DNA of 64,000 nucleotides from Burkholderiales bacterium (GCA_016213265.1 JACRBA010000132.1:1-64000), one strand, 5' to 3'. Shown: positions 30,127 through 39,082, counted from the stretch's first letter. Program-made: numbers and translations. Notes: generated by a model from the letters alone, not told the origin.

Positions 30127-33100
30127 ATGCCTTCCGCCCTGCCTGACGACCCCGCCGCCCTGGCGGCGGCCTGGGCGGCGCTCGCACCCACCGAGCGTGA
30201 CGTGCTGGGCGCGCTCGCGCTCGCCTTCCAGCCACGCACGCGGGACACCGTCGCGGCCCTGCTGGCCATGCCGGCGTTGCGCGAGGCGGCCACCGTGCGG
30301 GCCAGCCTCGATGAGGTGCGCGGTGCGCTCAGCCGCCTGCAGCAGGGCGGCTGGGCCAGCTGCCCGCGGCGGCCGGGCTTCTGGGCCGTGGCGCCCACGG
30401 CGCTGGCCTGGGTGACACGCCAGCTGCTCGGCCGGGTGCCGGTGGACCGGCTGCGCGACGCCCTGGCCGCCGCCGATGGGTATGCCGGTCTCACACCGGC
30501 CACCCGCTACGGTGCACCGAAAGTGCCACATGGAGAGGCCGCCATCGCCCTGGTGCGTCTGGAGCTGCTGGCCGCCAGTGCGCCCGACCAGCTGCGTGCG
30601 CTGGACCAGCGGCTGCCCTGGGGCCTGCAGGCCGAGGTGCTGGTGGAGCCGGCGTTGGCCGACGGGCTGGACGACACCCTCTTCGCCCGCCTGCACCCGG
30701 CCTGGCAGGTGGTGGAGCTGCAGCGTGCCTGGCGCACCTGGGCCGATGCCTGGCAGCCACCGCCCGGCTGGCACCCCGGCCCACCCACCGACCGGCTGCT
30801 CGCCGCCGACGGGCCCGGGGCGGCGTTGGGCGCTGCGGCGCTGGAGCCGCTGCGCTGGGCGCGTGCCGACCACCTGCTGGCCAGCGGACAGGTGGCCGCG
30901 CTCGAGGCACTCCTGCCGCCGTCGCACGAGCCGGCGTTGGATGACGAGGCCCGCGCGGTGCGCGCTGCCTACCGTGCGGCCGCGGCGGCGCAGGCGGGCC
31001 ATTGGGACGAGGCCGTGGCGGGCTTCGAGGCGGCCCTCGCTGCCCTGCGCCAGGCCACCGGCCGACGCCGTGGCCTGCTGCCGGTGCCGCTGGCCCTGCT
31101 GTACCTGACGGCGCTGCTGGGCCGCCGCACGCCGGCCGCCGACGAGCAGGCACTGAAGTTCGCCCTCGGCGAGGGCGGCAAGCGCGAGCCGCAGCTCGAC
31201 AGCCCGTTCGGCTTCATCGCGCTGGCCATCCTCATCCAGCAGGGTGAACGGCCCCGCCAGCTGGGCCCGTTCCTGCCCGCCCGCAGCGGCGGCTCGGCCT
31301 ACGTGTCGCCGCTGGACTTCTGGCGCTGGCAGATGCGTGCCTGGCTCAAGCAGGGGGCGGTGCCCGAGCCGCTCTCGGCCGCCGAGGCCGAGGCGGCGGG
31401 GCGGCTGGGCGAGCGCCTGCGCGAGGCCGGGCTGGACCGGCGGCGCGCCGAGTTCGAGGCGGCCATGCAAGTGCTGGCAGGCGAGGCTGCCCCGGCCTGG
31501 TTCTTCGTGCCCGGGCCGGCCGCGCCGTGGCAGGCGGCCCTGGCTGCGCTGGGGGCTGTGGTACAGGCCCCCGCGCCTGCGGCGGCCCCCAGCCCCGAGG
31601 CGCCCACGCGATTGCTGTGGCTGCTGGAGGTGGAGGCCGACGGCCGGCTGGTCGAGGTGCTGCCGCACGAGCAGCGCCAGGGCGCGCGCGGCTCGGGCAA
31701 GCCGCGGCCCGTGCCCCTGTCGCGCCTGCAGCGCGAGGCCGAGGCGCTGCCGCCGCACGATGCCGCGGTGGCGCGTGCCATCCGCCAGCCGCGCTACGGT
31801 GCCACCCACCGGCTGGACCGTGCCGCGGCCGCCGCGGCCCTGGTCGGCCACCCGGCCGTGGCCTTCGTCGACGCGCCGGACCGCCTCGTGCGGCTGGTCG
31901 AGGGCGCGCCCGAGCTGGATGTGCAGGCACAGGGCGATCTCTTGCGCGTGCGCATGTGGCCGGCCATGGCGGTCGGCCACGACGCCGCGGCGCCGCGCTG
32001 GGCCGCCAGCGCCGAGGAGCAGCAGGAGCTGGACGCCCTGCGCCTGGTGTGTGTGTGGCGCGACGGCCCCACCGAGGCGCGACTGGTGCGTCTCACACCG
32101 GCGCAGAAGCGTGTGGCGCAGCTGCTGGGGCCGCAGGGCCTGGAGATCCCGCGCGAAGGCGCGGCCCAGCTGCAGCAGGTGCTCACCGGCCTGGGCGCGC
32201 ACTTCCGCATCCATGCCGACGACGCGGCCGTGGCGGCGCCCTCGGCGCGCGAGGTGAGCGCCACCACCCGGCTGCGGGGCGAGCTCACGCCCGTGGGGCC
32301 CGGCCTGCGGCTGCGCCTGGTGGCCGCGCCCTTCGGCCCCGACCACCGCGACGGCCCCCGGCTGGTGCCCGGCGCCGGGCGTGCGCGCGTGGTCGCCACC
32401 CTGGGCGGCGAGGCCCTGGCCGTCACGCGCGACCTCGCCGCCGAGCGTGCCTTGCGCGACGCGGTGCTCGATGCCTGCCCGCAGCTCGTGCTGCCCGCCA
32501 CCGCCGACGCGCCCTGCGAATGGCAGCTGGACGACCCGCAGGACGCGCTGGCCACGGTGGAGGCGTTGAATCGCCTGGCCGGCGCGGTGACGCTGGAGTG
32601 GCCGCAGGGCCGCACCCTCAGCGTGGACACGGCCGGCTTTTCGCAGCTGGCCGTGCGCGTGCACACGCGCCAGCAATGGCTGGCCGTCGAGGGCGAGCTG
32701 CGCGTGGACGAGCACCTGGTGCTGGGCATGCAGCAGCTCATCGGCGCCGCCAGCTCGGGCAGCCGCTTCGTGCCGCTGGGCGAGGGTCGCTTCCTGGCCC
32801 TCACGCGCGAGTTGCGTGACCGGCTGCGTGACCTGGCTGCGGTGGCCGATGCGCGTGCCGGCGCCGACCTGGCGACGCTGCGCATCCCCACCGTGGCGGC
32901 ACCCTGGCTGCAGCAGCTGCTCGATGGCGCAGCCGGTGCGCAGGTGGACGTGGACCCGGCCTTCGCCCAGCGCCTGACCCGGCTCGACGAGGCACGCCGG
33001 CTCGTGCCGCGCCTGCCGGCCACCCTGCAGGCCCAGCTGCGGCCGTACCAGGAAGAGGGCTTCGAATGGGCCATGCGCCTGGCCCATGCGGGCTTGGGTG

Positions 33101-34452
33101 CCTGCCTGGCCGACGACATGGGCCTGGGCAAGACGCTGCAGGCCCTGGCGGTGCTGCTGGCCCGCGCCGCGCAGGGGCCGGCGCTGGTGGTGGCCCCCAC
33201 CTCGCTGGTGGGCAACTGGCGCGCGGAGGCGCTGCGCTTCGCGCCCTCGCTGCGGGTGCAGGTGTATGCCGAAGGCGGGCCGCCTGGCGAGCGCGAGCGG
33301 CTCATCGAGGCGGCGGGCCCGGGCACGCTGCTGCTCGTGTCCTACCCCCTGCTGCAGATCGACGCGGCCGCGTTTGCCCGCCGCCCCTGGGCGACCCTGG
33401 TGCTCGACGAGGCCCAGGCCATCAAGAACGCGGCGGCCAAGCGCAGCCAGGCGGTGTTCGCGCTCGATGCGGCGTTCCGCCTGGCGCTGTCGGGCACGCC
33501 GGTGGAGAACCGGCTGGCCGAGCTGTGGTCGGTGATGCGGGCGGTGAACCCGGGGCTGCTCGGCAGCGCGGCGCGCTTTGCCGAGCGCTTCGCCGGGCCC
33601 ATCGAACGCCAGCACGACAAGCATGCGCAACAGACGCTGCGCCGGCTCATCGCGCCCTTCGTGCTGCGGCGCACGAAGGCGCAAGTGCTGGACGACCTGC
33701 CCCCGCGCACCGAGCTCGTCCTGCGCGTGCAGCCCGACGAGGCCGAGGCAGCGCACTACGAGGCGCTGCGTCGCGACGCCCTGATCGCCGCCGAGCGCAG
33801 CCTCAGCGGCGACGCGCCGGGTCAGGCGCAGCTCAACGTGCTGGCCGGGCTCACGCGGCTGCGCCGCGCCGCCTGCGACCCGCGGCTGGTGAGCCCGCAC
33901 CTGAGCGTGCGCGGCGCCAAGGTGCAGGCCTTCGCCGAGCTGGCGCAGGAGTTGGTGGCCAACGGCCACAAGGCGCTGGTGTTCAGCCAGTTCGTCGATT
34001 TCCTCACCCTGCTGCGTGAGCCGCTCGACCAGGCCGGCATCGCCTACCTGTACCTCGATGGCAGCACGCCGGCGGCCGAGCGCATGCAGCGTGTCGATGC
34101 CTTCCAGGCGGGGCAGGGCGACCTGTTCCTCATCAGCCTGAAGGCGGGCGGCTTCGGCCTCAACCTCACGGTGGCCGACTACGTGGTCATCGCCGACCCG
34201 TGGTGGAACCCCGCCGCCGAGGACCAGGCCAGCGGCCGCGCGCACCGCATCGGCCAGCAGCGGCCCGTCACCGTGTACCGCCTCGTCAACGCGCTGAGCC
34301 TGGAGGAGAAGATCCTCACCCTGCACCGCGACAAGCGTGAGCTGGCCGAGCGCCTGCTCGACGGCACCGACGGCTCGGCGCGCATGCCGCCCGCCGACGA
34401 ACTGGTGGCGCTGATGCGCGAAGACGACGCCACCGCGCGCCTGTACGAGTGA
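30127..34452 (+). CDS. SNF2-family helicase (DEAD/DEAH-like ATPase)
   Basis: This 1441-residue protein has a large bacterial-specific N-terminal region (about 950 residues) followed by a Swi2/Snf2 motor. The motor has ADDMGLGKTLQALAVLL (Walker A), VLDEAQAIKNAAAKRSQ (DEAQ box), LSGTPVENRLAELWSVMRA, ALVFSQFVDFL and SGRAHRIGQQRPVTVYRL. It probably remodels RNA polymerase, DNA or protein-DNA complexes (RapA/HepA-like class); the specific role is unknown. The ATG at 30127 is used, with an in-frame GTG two codons earlier. It is intact and close to serS. Confidence 0.9.
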   Translation: MPSALPDDPAALAAAWAALAPTERDVLGALALAFQPRTRDTVAALLAMPALREAATVRASLDEVRGALSRLQQGGWASCPRRPGFWAVAPTALAWVTRQLLGRVPVDRLRDALAAADGYAGLTPATRYGAPKVPHGEAAIALVRLELLAASAPDQLRALDQRLPWGLQAEVLVEPALADGLDDTLFARLHPAWQVVELQRAWRTWADAWQPPPGWHPGPPTDRLLAADGPGAALGAAALEPLRWARADHLLASGQVAALEALLPPSHEPALDDEARAVRAAYRAAAAAQAGHWDEAVAGFEAALAALRQATGRRRGLLPVPLALLYLTALLGRRTPAADEQALKFALGEGGKREPQLDSPFGFIALAILIQQGERPRQLGPFLPARSGGSAYVSPLDFWRWQMRAWLKQGAVPEPLSAAEAEAAGRLGERLREAGLDRRRAEFEAAMQVLAGEAAPAWFFVPGPAAPWQAALAALGAVVQAPAPAAAPSPEAPTRLLWLLEVEADGRLVEVLPHEQRQGARGSGKPRPVPLSRLQREAEALPPHDAAVARAIRQPRYGATHRLDRAAAAAALVGHPAVAFVDAPDRLVRLVEGAPELDVQAQGDLLRVRMWPAMAVGHDAAAPRWAASAEEQQELDALRLVCVWRDGPTEARLVRLTPAQKRVAQLLGPQGLEIPREGAAQLQQVLTGLGAHFRIHADDAAVAAPSAREVSATTRLRGELTPVGPGLRLRLVAAPFGPDHRDGPRLVPGAGRARVVATLGGEALAVTRDLAAERALRDAVLDACPQLVLPATADAPCEWQLDDPQDALATVEALNRLAGAVTLEWPQGRTLSVDTAGFSQLAVRVHTRQQWLAVEGELRVDEHLVLGMQQLIGAASSGSRFVPLGEGRFLALTRELRDRLRDLAAVADARAGADLATLRIPTVAAPWLQQLLDGAAGAQVDVDPAFAQRLTRLDEARRLVPRLPATLQAQLRPYQEEGFEWAMRLAHAGLGACLADDMGLGKTLQALAVLLARAAQGPALVVAPTSLVGNWRAEALRFAPSLRVQVYAEGGPPGERERLIEAAGPGTLLLVSYPLLQIDAAAFARRPWATLVLDEAQAIKNAAAKRSQAVFALDAAFRLALSGTPVENRLAELWSVMRAVNPGLLGSAARFAERFAGPIERQHDKHAQQTLRRLIAPFVLRRTKAQVLDDLPPRTELVLRVQPDEAEAAHYEALRRDALIAAERSLSGDAPGQAQLNVLAGLTRLRRAACDPRLVSPHLSVRGAKVQAFAELAQELVANGHKALVFSQFVDFLTLLREPLDQAGIAYLYLDGSTPAAERMQRVDAFQAGQGDLFLISLKAGGFGLNLTVADYVVIADPWWNPAAEDQASGRAHRIGQQRPVTVYRLVNALSLEEKILTLHRDKRELAERLLDGTDGSARMPPADELVALMREDDATARLYE

Positions 34453-34515
34453 GGCCGCGATTTATGGCTAGAATGCGCGGCTTCACCTACGCAGACCACA
34501 GGTGAGCCGCATAGC

Positions 34516-34608
34516 AGGAGAGGTGGCAGAGTGGTCGAATGCACCGGATTCGAAATCCGGCATACGGGTCCTCCCGTATCGGGGGTTCGAATCCCCCCCT
34601 CTCCGCCA
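34516..34608 (+). tRNA. tRNA-Ser(CGA), prophage attachment site
   Basis: The acceptor GGAGAGG pairs with CCTCTCC before G and an encoded CCA. The anticodon stem CCGGA/TCCGG encloses the loop TTCGAAA (anticodon CGA, codon UCG). A long variable arm (ACGGGTCCTCCCGT) and the T-loop GGTTCGAATCC mark it as a class II serine tRNA. A TAGAAT -10-like box lies about 40 bp upstream. A phage integrase starts 177 bp downstream, so the 3' end is the likely attL core. Confidence 0.95.
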
Positions 34609-34613
34609 AGATT

Positions 34614-34641
34614 GGTTGACTTTATACCACCGAAGTCAACC
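34614..34641. promoter_or_regulatory. Inverted GGTTGAC/GTCAACC pair upstream of integrase
   Basis: GGTTGACTT (34614-34622) and AAGTCAACC (34633-34641) form a 9-bp perfect inverted repeat with a 10-bp spacer containing TATACC. The same half-site recurs at other control points of this prophage, so it is a likely phage-repressor operator or an arm site for the integrase. Confidence 0.6.
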
Positions 34642-34681
34642 TGACCGCGCTACACTCCCAGCCGTTTCAACGACTTGGCGC

Positions 34682-34696
34682 GGTTGACAGTCAACC
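34682..34696. promoter_or_regulatory. Perfect GGTTGAC-A-GTCAACC palindrome upstream of integrase
   Basis: This 15-bp perfect palindrome lies 90 bp before the integrase start. Its half-sites match those at 34614, 42425 and 45745. Its TTGACA also resembles a -35 box but no good -10 follows at 17 bp. It is probably an operator controlling int or an integrase arm site. Confidence 0.6.
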
Positions 34697-34785
34697 CGGA
34701 ACCAACCACCCCCACACAAGCGCACCATGTTGCGCGGGGCTTGGGTAGGTTCCGGTGTAGGCACCGCCGCGCCGGAGTGTGCACG

Positions 34786-36003
34786 ATGCCTACGCAGAAG
34801 CTAACCGACTCGCAGGCCCGCGCGGCAAAGCCGCAGGCAAAGGCGTACAAGCTGTTCGACGGCCACGGCCTTGCGCTGTGGGTGTCCCCCACCGGCGCGA
34901 AGACCTGGCGCTGGCACTACCGCCACCAAGGCAAGGCGCAGACGATGGGCTTCGGCCCCTACCCCGAGGTGTCGCTGCGCGTGGCGCGCGAGCGGCTGGC
35001 CGAGGAGCGCGCCAAGCTGCGCGATGGCCAAGACCCCATGCAGCAGCGCCGCGCCGTGCGTGCTGGAGTGACGCTGCGCGAGGCGTGCGAGGAATACTGG
35101 CAGGGCCGCCGCGACTTGAGCCCGAGCTACCTGGCCAACGCGGTTCGCGCCCTGGAAATGCACGTCTTGCCGGGGCTCGGCTCGAAGCCCATCGCCGCGG
35201 TCACGCGCGACGACGTGATGCAGGTGCTGCAGGTGATGGACGCCTCCGGCCTCTACGTGTACGTGCGCAAGGTCCGCATGTGGCTGGGCCAGGTGTTCGA
35301 TTGGGCCATCGAGCGCGGGCACTGCGGCGCCAACCCGTGTGCCTCGATCAAGCCGGAGCGGGCCTTCGGGCGCGCGCAGGTGCAGCACTTCGCTGCGCTC
35401 ACGCTGCCCGAGGTGCCGGCGCTGATGCAGCGCCTGGCCATGGAGGGCGAGCTGCAGTCGGTGCTGGCCTGCCGCTTTCTGGCCTACACCTGGACCCGCA
35501 CCAGCGAGATGAGGATGATGCGCTGGTCGGAGCTGGATGGCGCGGCCTGGCGCCTGGGCGGCGAGCGCATGAAGCGCCGCCGGCCGCACATGGTCCCGCT
35601 GCCTCGGCAGGCCCTGGCCATCCTGGAGATGCAGCGCCTTCGCTGCCGCGGCAGCGAGTACGTGTGGCCATGCGACCGCCGCACCGACCGACCCATGTCG
35701 GAGAACGCCGTGCTGTACCTGCTGCACCGCATCGGCTACAAGGGCCGCATGACGGGGCACGGGTGGCGCACGGTCGCCTCGACCTGGGCCAATGAGCACG
35801 GCTTCACCCCTGACGCCATCGAGCGTCAGCTGGCGCACGCCCCCGACGATGAGGTGCGCGCCACGTACAACCAGGCGGCCTACCTCCCCGAACGCACGCG
35901 CATGATGCAGGAGTGGGCCGACTGGCTGGATGCTCAGGCCGGCGGCAGCTCAACGGTTGGGCCGTCGCACTCCGAGCAGTACCTGTACGCGCTGCCGAAG
36001 TAG
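34786..36003 (+). CDS. Tyrosine-type phage integrase (P4-type, DUF4102)
   Basis: This 405-residue recombinase inserts and excises the element at tRNA-Ser. The N-terminal DUF4102 arm-binding domain (KLTDSQARAAKPQAKAYKL, FDGHGLALWVSPTGAKTW) precedes a core-binding domain. The catalytic domain has Arg in TRTSEMRMMRW, HGWRTVAST (H-x-x-R) and the nucleophile Tyr in YNQAAYLPERTRMMQEW. The start at 34786 (MPTQKLTDSQ) is the family N-terminus. It reads away from the tRNA and converges on the leftward early operon, whose last gene overlaps its end. Confidence 0.95.
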   Translation: MPTQKLTDSQARAAKPQAKAYKLFDGHGLALWVSPTGAKTWRWHYRHQGKAQTMGFGPYPEVSLRVARERLAEERAKLRDGQDPMQQRRAVRAGVTLREACEEYWQGRRDLSPSYLANAVRALEMHVLPGLGSKPIAAVTRDDVMQVLQVMDASGLYVYVRKVRMWLGQVFDWAIERGHCGANPCASIKPERAFGRAQVQHFAALTLPEVPALMQRLAMEGELQSVLACRFLAYTWTRTSEMRMMRWSELDGAAWRLGGERMKRRRPHMVPLPRQALAILEMQRLRCRGSEYVWPCDRRTDRPMSENAVLYLLHRIGYKGRMTGHGWRTVASTWANEHGFTPDAIERQLAHAPDDEVRATYNQAAYLPERTRMMQEWADWLDAQAGGSSTVGPSHSEQYLYALPK

Positions 36004-36119
36004 TAGGAGACAGCGCCGTCAGGGCGGCGAAATGCGACGGCGCTGGTCGCCTGCTGTTCATGGCCGCAGTCGGCGCAGCGCACCGTCACCGTGATGTTCG
36101 GCTCGCCGTCGCCGCTCAT
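35934..36119 (-). CDS. Small zinc-ribbon prophage protein
   Basis: The 61-residue product has VRCADCGHEQ and YRYCSECDGP, two CxxC pairs that should bind zinc. It begins with an ATGA overlap on the stop of the excisionase-like gene and overlaps the 3' end of the integrase gene by 70 bp on the other strand. No function is known. Confidence 0.6.
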   Translation of the reverse strand: MSGDGEPNITVTVRCADCGHEQQATSAVAFRRPDGAVSYYFGSAYRYCSECDGPTVELPPA

Positions 36120-36313
36120 GCCAGGTTGATCCCGGCAGCGCGTAGTGTGGACAGCCGCCACCCCTTCGTCTTGCGCGACAGGGCTACGTCGGGTGGCGGC
36201 AGCTTCTTCGCCTTGAGCCAGCGCCGCATGGTTTCGCTGCACACGCCGCCGAGGGCCTTGGCCAGCTCGTCGCGCATGATGAAGCGGTCGGGGTTGTTGT
36301 CGTTGGTGGTCAT
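36116..36313 (-). CDS. AlpA/excisionase-like helix-turn-helix protein
   Basis: The 65-residue protein has FIMRDELAKALGGVCSETMRRWLKAK, a MerR/AlpA-type winged-helix DNA-binding unit. Its size and place at the end of the leftward operon, next to the integrase, suggest an excisionase (Xis) or regulator of int. It is coupled to both neighbours by ATGA overlaps. Confidence 0.65.
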   Translation of the reverse strand: MTTNDNNPDRFIMRDELAKALGGVCSETMRRWLKAKKLPPPDVALSRKTKGWRLSTLRAAGINLA

Positions 36314-36753
36314 GCTGATTTCCTTATGGTCGGCTTGTTGGCCGGCTTGGTTGTCTTGCGGATACGGACCACGCGCGCCAGGTCGAACACGCTGACGGGC
36401 GTCTTGCGCTTGAGCATCTTTCGCTCGTGGCGCCGCTGGTTGTATTGCGTCTGCGTCAGAGGCGGCGGCTTCGGCGCGTCCGGCTCATCGCCCTTGGCGT
36501 AGATGGCGCGCGGGTAGAAGCGCGTGCCATCCACGCCCTTGTCGCGCTCCCATCGGCAGATGAAGACGCGCTTGGGAGCCGAGCGCGGGCCGGACGGCTC
36601 GCGGTTCAGGCGAACCAGTGCGCTCGACACCTGATCCCTACGCAGGTGCGGCAGGTAGGTGGCGTGCAGCTCCTGCGCGGACATCGGGCCAGCCTCCTCC
36701 AAGGCGCGCAGGATGATGGCGGTGGGGCCGCGAGGATCGAGTGTTGGCGCCAT
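36310..36753 (-). CDS. Prophage protein with N-terminal winged-helix-like region
   Basis: This 147-residue basic protein begins with a helical region that reads like a winged helix (AIILRALEEAGPMSAQELH, LRRDQVSSALVRLNR). A basic C-terminal half (RHERKMLKRKTP) follows. It probably binds DNA. The start at 36753 overlaps the upstream stop (TGATG). No family was recognised. Confidence 0.6.
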   Translation of the reverse strand: MAPTLDPRGPTAIILRALEEAGPMSAQELHATYLPHLRRDQVSSALVRLNREPSGPRSAPKRVFICRWERDKGVDGTRFYPRAIYAKGDEPDAPKPPPLTQTQYNQRRHERKMLKRKTPVSVFDLARVVRIRKTTKPANKPTIRKSA

Positions 36754-37769
36754 CACCCGCCCTCCCTCCCCGAGTCACCGGGCTGGGCCTCCCGAGCTGC
36801 CCGGCGCGCATCGAGGGGCCTGGCTCGCGCCTCCGTCAGCGGCTCCTGGCGCGCAGGAGCGGGCGGGGCGTACTCCGGCAGCACGCCGCACACGTCGGCG
36901 AGCATCATCGCCATGTTGCCCACGTCCGCGCAGTGCTCCGCGATCCGCGCGGTGTCGTTGTTCTTCATGGCGGCCGACAGTTTGGCGGTGTGCCAGTAGA
37001 TTTCCAGCAGCGCCGTGTTGCGGTCCATCTGGAGCCACCCAGGCCGATCCCCCTTTGCGGCGTTCGCATGCAGCTCGCCGCGCATCAAGTGCAGGAACGG
37101 CATCAGCGTGTCGTCGTACTTCTGCGGCTCGGCCTGCGCGGCAGGTGCCGCAGGGGCGGCGTAGAGGCGCATGCCAACCTGCGGGAACCCGCCCATCCAT
37201 GTCACCTTCACTGCATCGCTACCAGCTCCAGCGACGGAGCGGACGACAGCCACAGGCTCCGCGCTCGCGGCAGGTGCCGCAGGTGCTGCGGTCTTCGCCT
37301 TCAGCCGATCTGCCTGCGCGGCGAGTTCCTCCAGCGCCTCCCGCACCTCGCTGGGCAGGTCCACGCCGTCCGTGTCGTCGTAGCCGTCATAGCCCGTGAA
37401 CTCACGAACGGTCTTCAGGATCTGCTCAGCCCACTCCGGCCACGTCGGCGCAGGAGCGGGCGGGGCGGCTCGGTTGGCGGCCATCCGCTTTCTGTGAAGG
37501 TCGAGCGCCTCCGTTGCCGAATCCCACCAACGACTGACAGCAGGCGTCGGAATGTCCTTGTCGGTCAGCAGGCACTCCAGCTCCAGCGCCAGTCTCGCGG
37601 CATCTGCATCAGCATCTGTCCAACCCACCGGCTCCGCCTGCTCGGCGGCCTGCTCGGCCAGCTCGGCGCGCATGGATCTGGCGTAGTGCTTCAGGTCGCC
37701 CAGGTCGCCGTTCTCGTAGTCCTGCACGAACTGCTGCGCCGCTTCGCGCAGCGTGGGGGTAGTGGTCAT
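36753..37769 (-). CDS. Prophage hypothetical protein, mosaic of linker and helical domains
   Basis: The 338-residue protein contains two short phage-type segments (AEPVGWTDADADAARLALE and EPVAVVRS...GFPQVGMRLYAAP) joined by Ala/Pro-rich linkers. A helical C-terminal domain (WLQMDRNTALLEIYWHTAK, RIAEHCADVGNMAMMLADV) follows. The last resembles all-alpha domains common in phage accessory proteins that may act in nucleotide metabolism, but I cannot assign it. It is coupled to neighbours by overlap. Confidence 0.65.
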   Translation of the reverse strand: MTTTPTLREAAQQFVQDYENGDLGDLKHYARSMRAELAEQAAEQAEPVGWTDADADAARLALELECLLTDKDIPTPAVSRWWDSATEALDLHRKRMAANRAAPPAPAPTWPEWAEQILKTVREFTGYDGYDDTDGVDLPSEVREALEELAAQADRLKAKTAAPAAPAASAEPVAVVRSVAGAGSDAVKVTWMGGFPQVGMRLYAAPAAPAAQAEPQKYDDTLMPFLHLMRGELHANAAKGDRPGWLQMDRNTALLEIYWHTAKLSAAMKNNDTARIAEHCADVGNMAMMLADVCGVLPEYAPPAPARQEPLTEARARPLDARRAAREAQPGDSGREGG

Positions 37770-37975
37770 TGGTCGTCCTTTCCGAAAACGATGGCCGAGA
37801 TGCCAGCCGCGATGCCGATGGCGTGGAGCATCATGAGCAAGGCCGAGCGGCCAGCGCCTTCAGCGCCGTCGCCAGTCGGTGCCCACAGGCCAAGCCCAGT
37901 GAATGCGTAGAAGATGGCGCTGAACAGCGCCAGCCCGCCAACGACGACGCAGAAGTTCCAGATGCGCGGGGTCAC
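37766..37975 (-). CDS. Small prophage membrane protein
   Basis: The 69-residue protein has two predicted membrane spans (FCVVVGGLALFSAIFYAFTG and LLMMLHAIGIAAGISAIVF). The GTG start at 37975 overlaps the stop of the upstream gene (GTGA) and has AGGAG upstream. It could be a superinfection-exclusion protein, but nothing proves it. Confidence 0.6.
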   Translation of the reverse strand: MTPRIWNFCVVVGGLALFSAIFYAFTGLGLWAPTGDGAEGAGRSALLMMLHAIGIAAGISAIVFGKDDQ

Positions 37976-38535
37976 TTGCTCTGCTCCTTTGCGGCGCGGG
38001 CCGCGCCAACATCGCGCCATCCGGTGATCGGTCCTCCCGGCTCGGCGTCGTAGTGGTTGAGGACGCCTCGCAGGTCATCGCCGATCTCGCGCATGGCTGC
38101 GGCCCAGGCTGCGGCCCAGGCTGCGTCCAAGGCTGCGTCCCAGGCGGCGTCCAAGGCTGCGGCCCAGGCTGCGGCCCAGGCTGCGTCCAAGGCTGCGTCC
38201 CAGGCGGCGTCCCTGGCGGCGGCCAGCTCGTCGTCAGCCGCCCCCCCCCTGGCGTGGCGCTCTGCAACATCCAGTGCAGCGACGCTGCGCGGGTCCGTCA
38301 TCAGGTGCTGCACCCGACGCGCGCAGCGCACGGCGAACAGGCGCCAGATTGAGGAGTGCTGCGGCTCGGCGCGCAGGCACCACAGCGCATCGTTGGTGCC
38401 GTTGCTGTCGAGCACGGTGGACAGTGCGAGCGGCTCATCATCGGCGGCTGTTTTTCCGAGGTGAGCGAGGAGCTTCTTCCACCCGGCGGCGCACGGCGAG
38501 TGCTCGCGGATGCGATTGAGCGTGGTGTAAATCAC
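37972..38535 (-). CDS. Prophage protein with AAWDAALDAAW tandem repeats
   Basis: The 187-residue protein begins NRIREHSPCAAGWKKLLAHL and ALWCLRAEPQHSSIWRLF, a conserved phage/prophage N-terminus. It then carries a tandem segment DAAWDAALDAAWAAAWAAAL repeated twice, encoded by 60-bp exact DNA repeats (38101-38220). The repeat should form an amphipathic helix with regularly spaced Trp. Some relatives are annotated as putative immunity proteins; function is unknown. Confidence 0.65.
   Translation of the reverse strand: MIYTTLNRIREHSPCAAGWKKLLAHLGKTAADDEPLALSTVLDSNGTNDALWCLRAEPQHSSIWRLFAVRCARRVQHLMTDPRSVAALDVAERHARGGAADDELAAARDAAWDAALDAAWAAAWAAALDAAWDAALDAAWAAAWAAAMREIGDDLRGVLNHYDAEPGGPITGWRDVGAARAAKEQSK
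38101..38220. repeat. Two 60-bp tandem direct repeats built of 12-bp units
   Basis: Bases 38101-38160 and 38161-38220 are identical except at the last few positions. Each holds five 12-bp units of the form GGCTGCGGCCCA or GGCTGCGTCCAA. They encode the Ala/Trp-rich segment of the overlapping gene. Copy number is likely to vary between strains. Confidence 0.9.
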
Positions 38536-38810
38536 TGCATTTCTCCTGCGGCGCGGGCCGCGTCCAAAATCGACCGACCAGCGGTGGTGAACTGCAGCCG
38601 GTCAGCGAGCGTGTAGCCCCGCACATCCATCGACAGCAGGCGGTCAACCACACTGCGCAGCGCCTCGCACTCGGCGTGGAGCCTCCGCAGTTCGGCGGCC
38701 GCGCGTGCGTAGTCCTCATAGATCGCCTGCGAGCAGACGCCAGTGTTGTACTGGTCTATCAGGTCAGCCAGGCGCAGCGCATCGGGTTGGGTGTTGGTGT
38801 TGGCGGTCAT
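38532..38810 (-). CDS. Prophage hypothetical protein
   Basis: The 92-residue helical protein (DALRLADLIDQYNTGV, AAAELRRLHAECEALRSVVD) resembles small coiled-coil proteins found in many siphovirus early regions. It is coupled to the next gene by an ATGA overlap. No function is known. Confidence 0.6.
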   Translation of the reverse strand: MTANTNTQPDALRLADLIDQYNTGVCSQAIYEDYARAAAELRRLHAECEALRSVVDRLLSMDVRGYTLADRLQFTTAGRSILDAARAAGEMQ

Positions 38811-39082
38811 GCATCACTCCCGTAGGCGATCTTGGCCAGCCGCACCGGCGAGGCCGTCTTGCACTCGTTGAGCAGAGCAAGCGCGCTGGCCATGCGCCGC
38901 TCCCTCGGGCGGCGCTGCGCCACCACGGCCTTCGCCTCTGAGCAGGCAACCTTCCACGCGGCCACCTGCACCGCGCCGGCCTTGGTGATGTCGAACTGCA
39001 GCCGGCTGGTGGCGAGCCGCAGCTGGGCGATGAGCTGCGCCTTGCGCGCCCTGCGTTCGGCGCGCACCATCTCGCGCGTCAC
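38807..39082 (-). CDS. Prophage hypothetical protein, basic helical
   Basis: The 91-residue product (VTREMVRAERRARKAQLIAQL) is basic and helical, with a short LALLNECKTASPVRLAKI C-terminus. The GTG start at 39082 gives a GTGA overlap with the upstream stop and is preferred over an ATG at 39133 that would overlap by 55 bp. No family was recognised. Confidence 0.5.
   Translation of the reverse strand: MTREMVRAERRARKAQLIAQLRLATSRLQFDITKAGAVQVAAWKVACSEAKAVVAQRRPRERRMASALALLNECKTASPVRLAKIAYGSDA

Noticed and set aside
38101-38220. CRISPR-like repeat array
   Set aside because: The units are contiguous 12-bp and 60-bp tandem repeats inside a coding frame, without unique spacers or cas genes.
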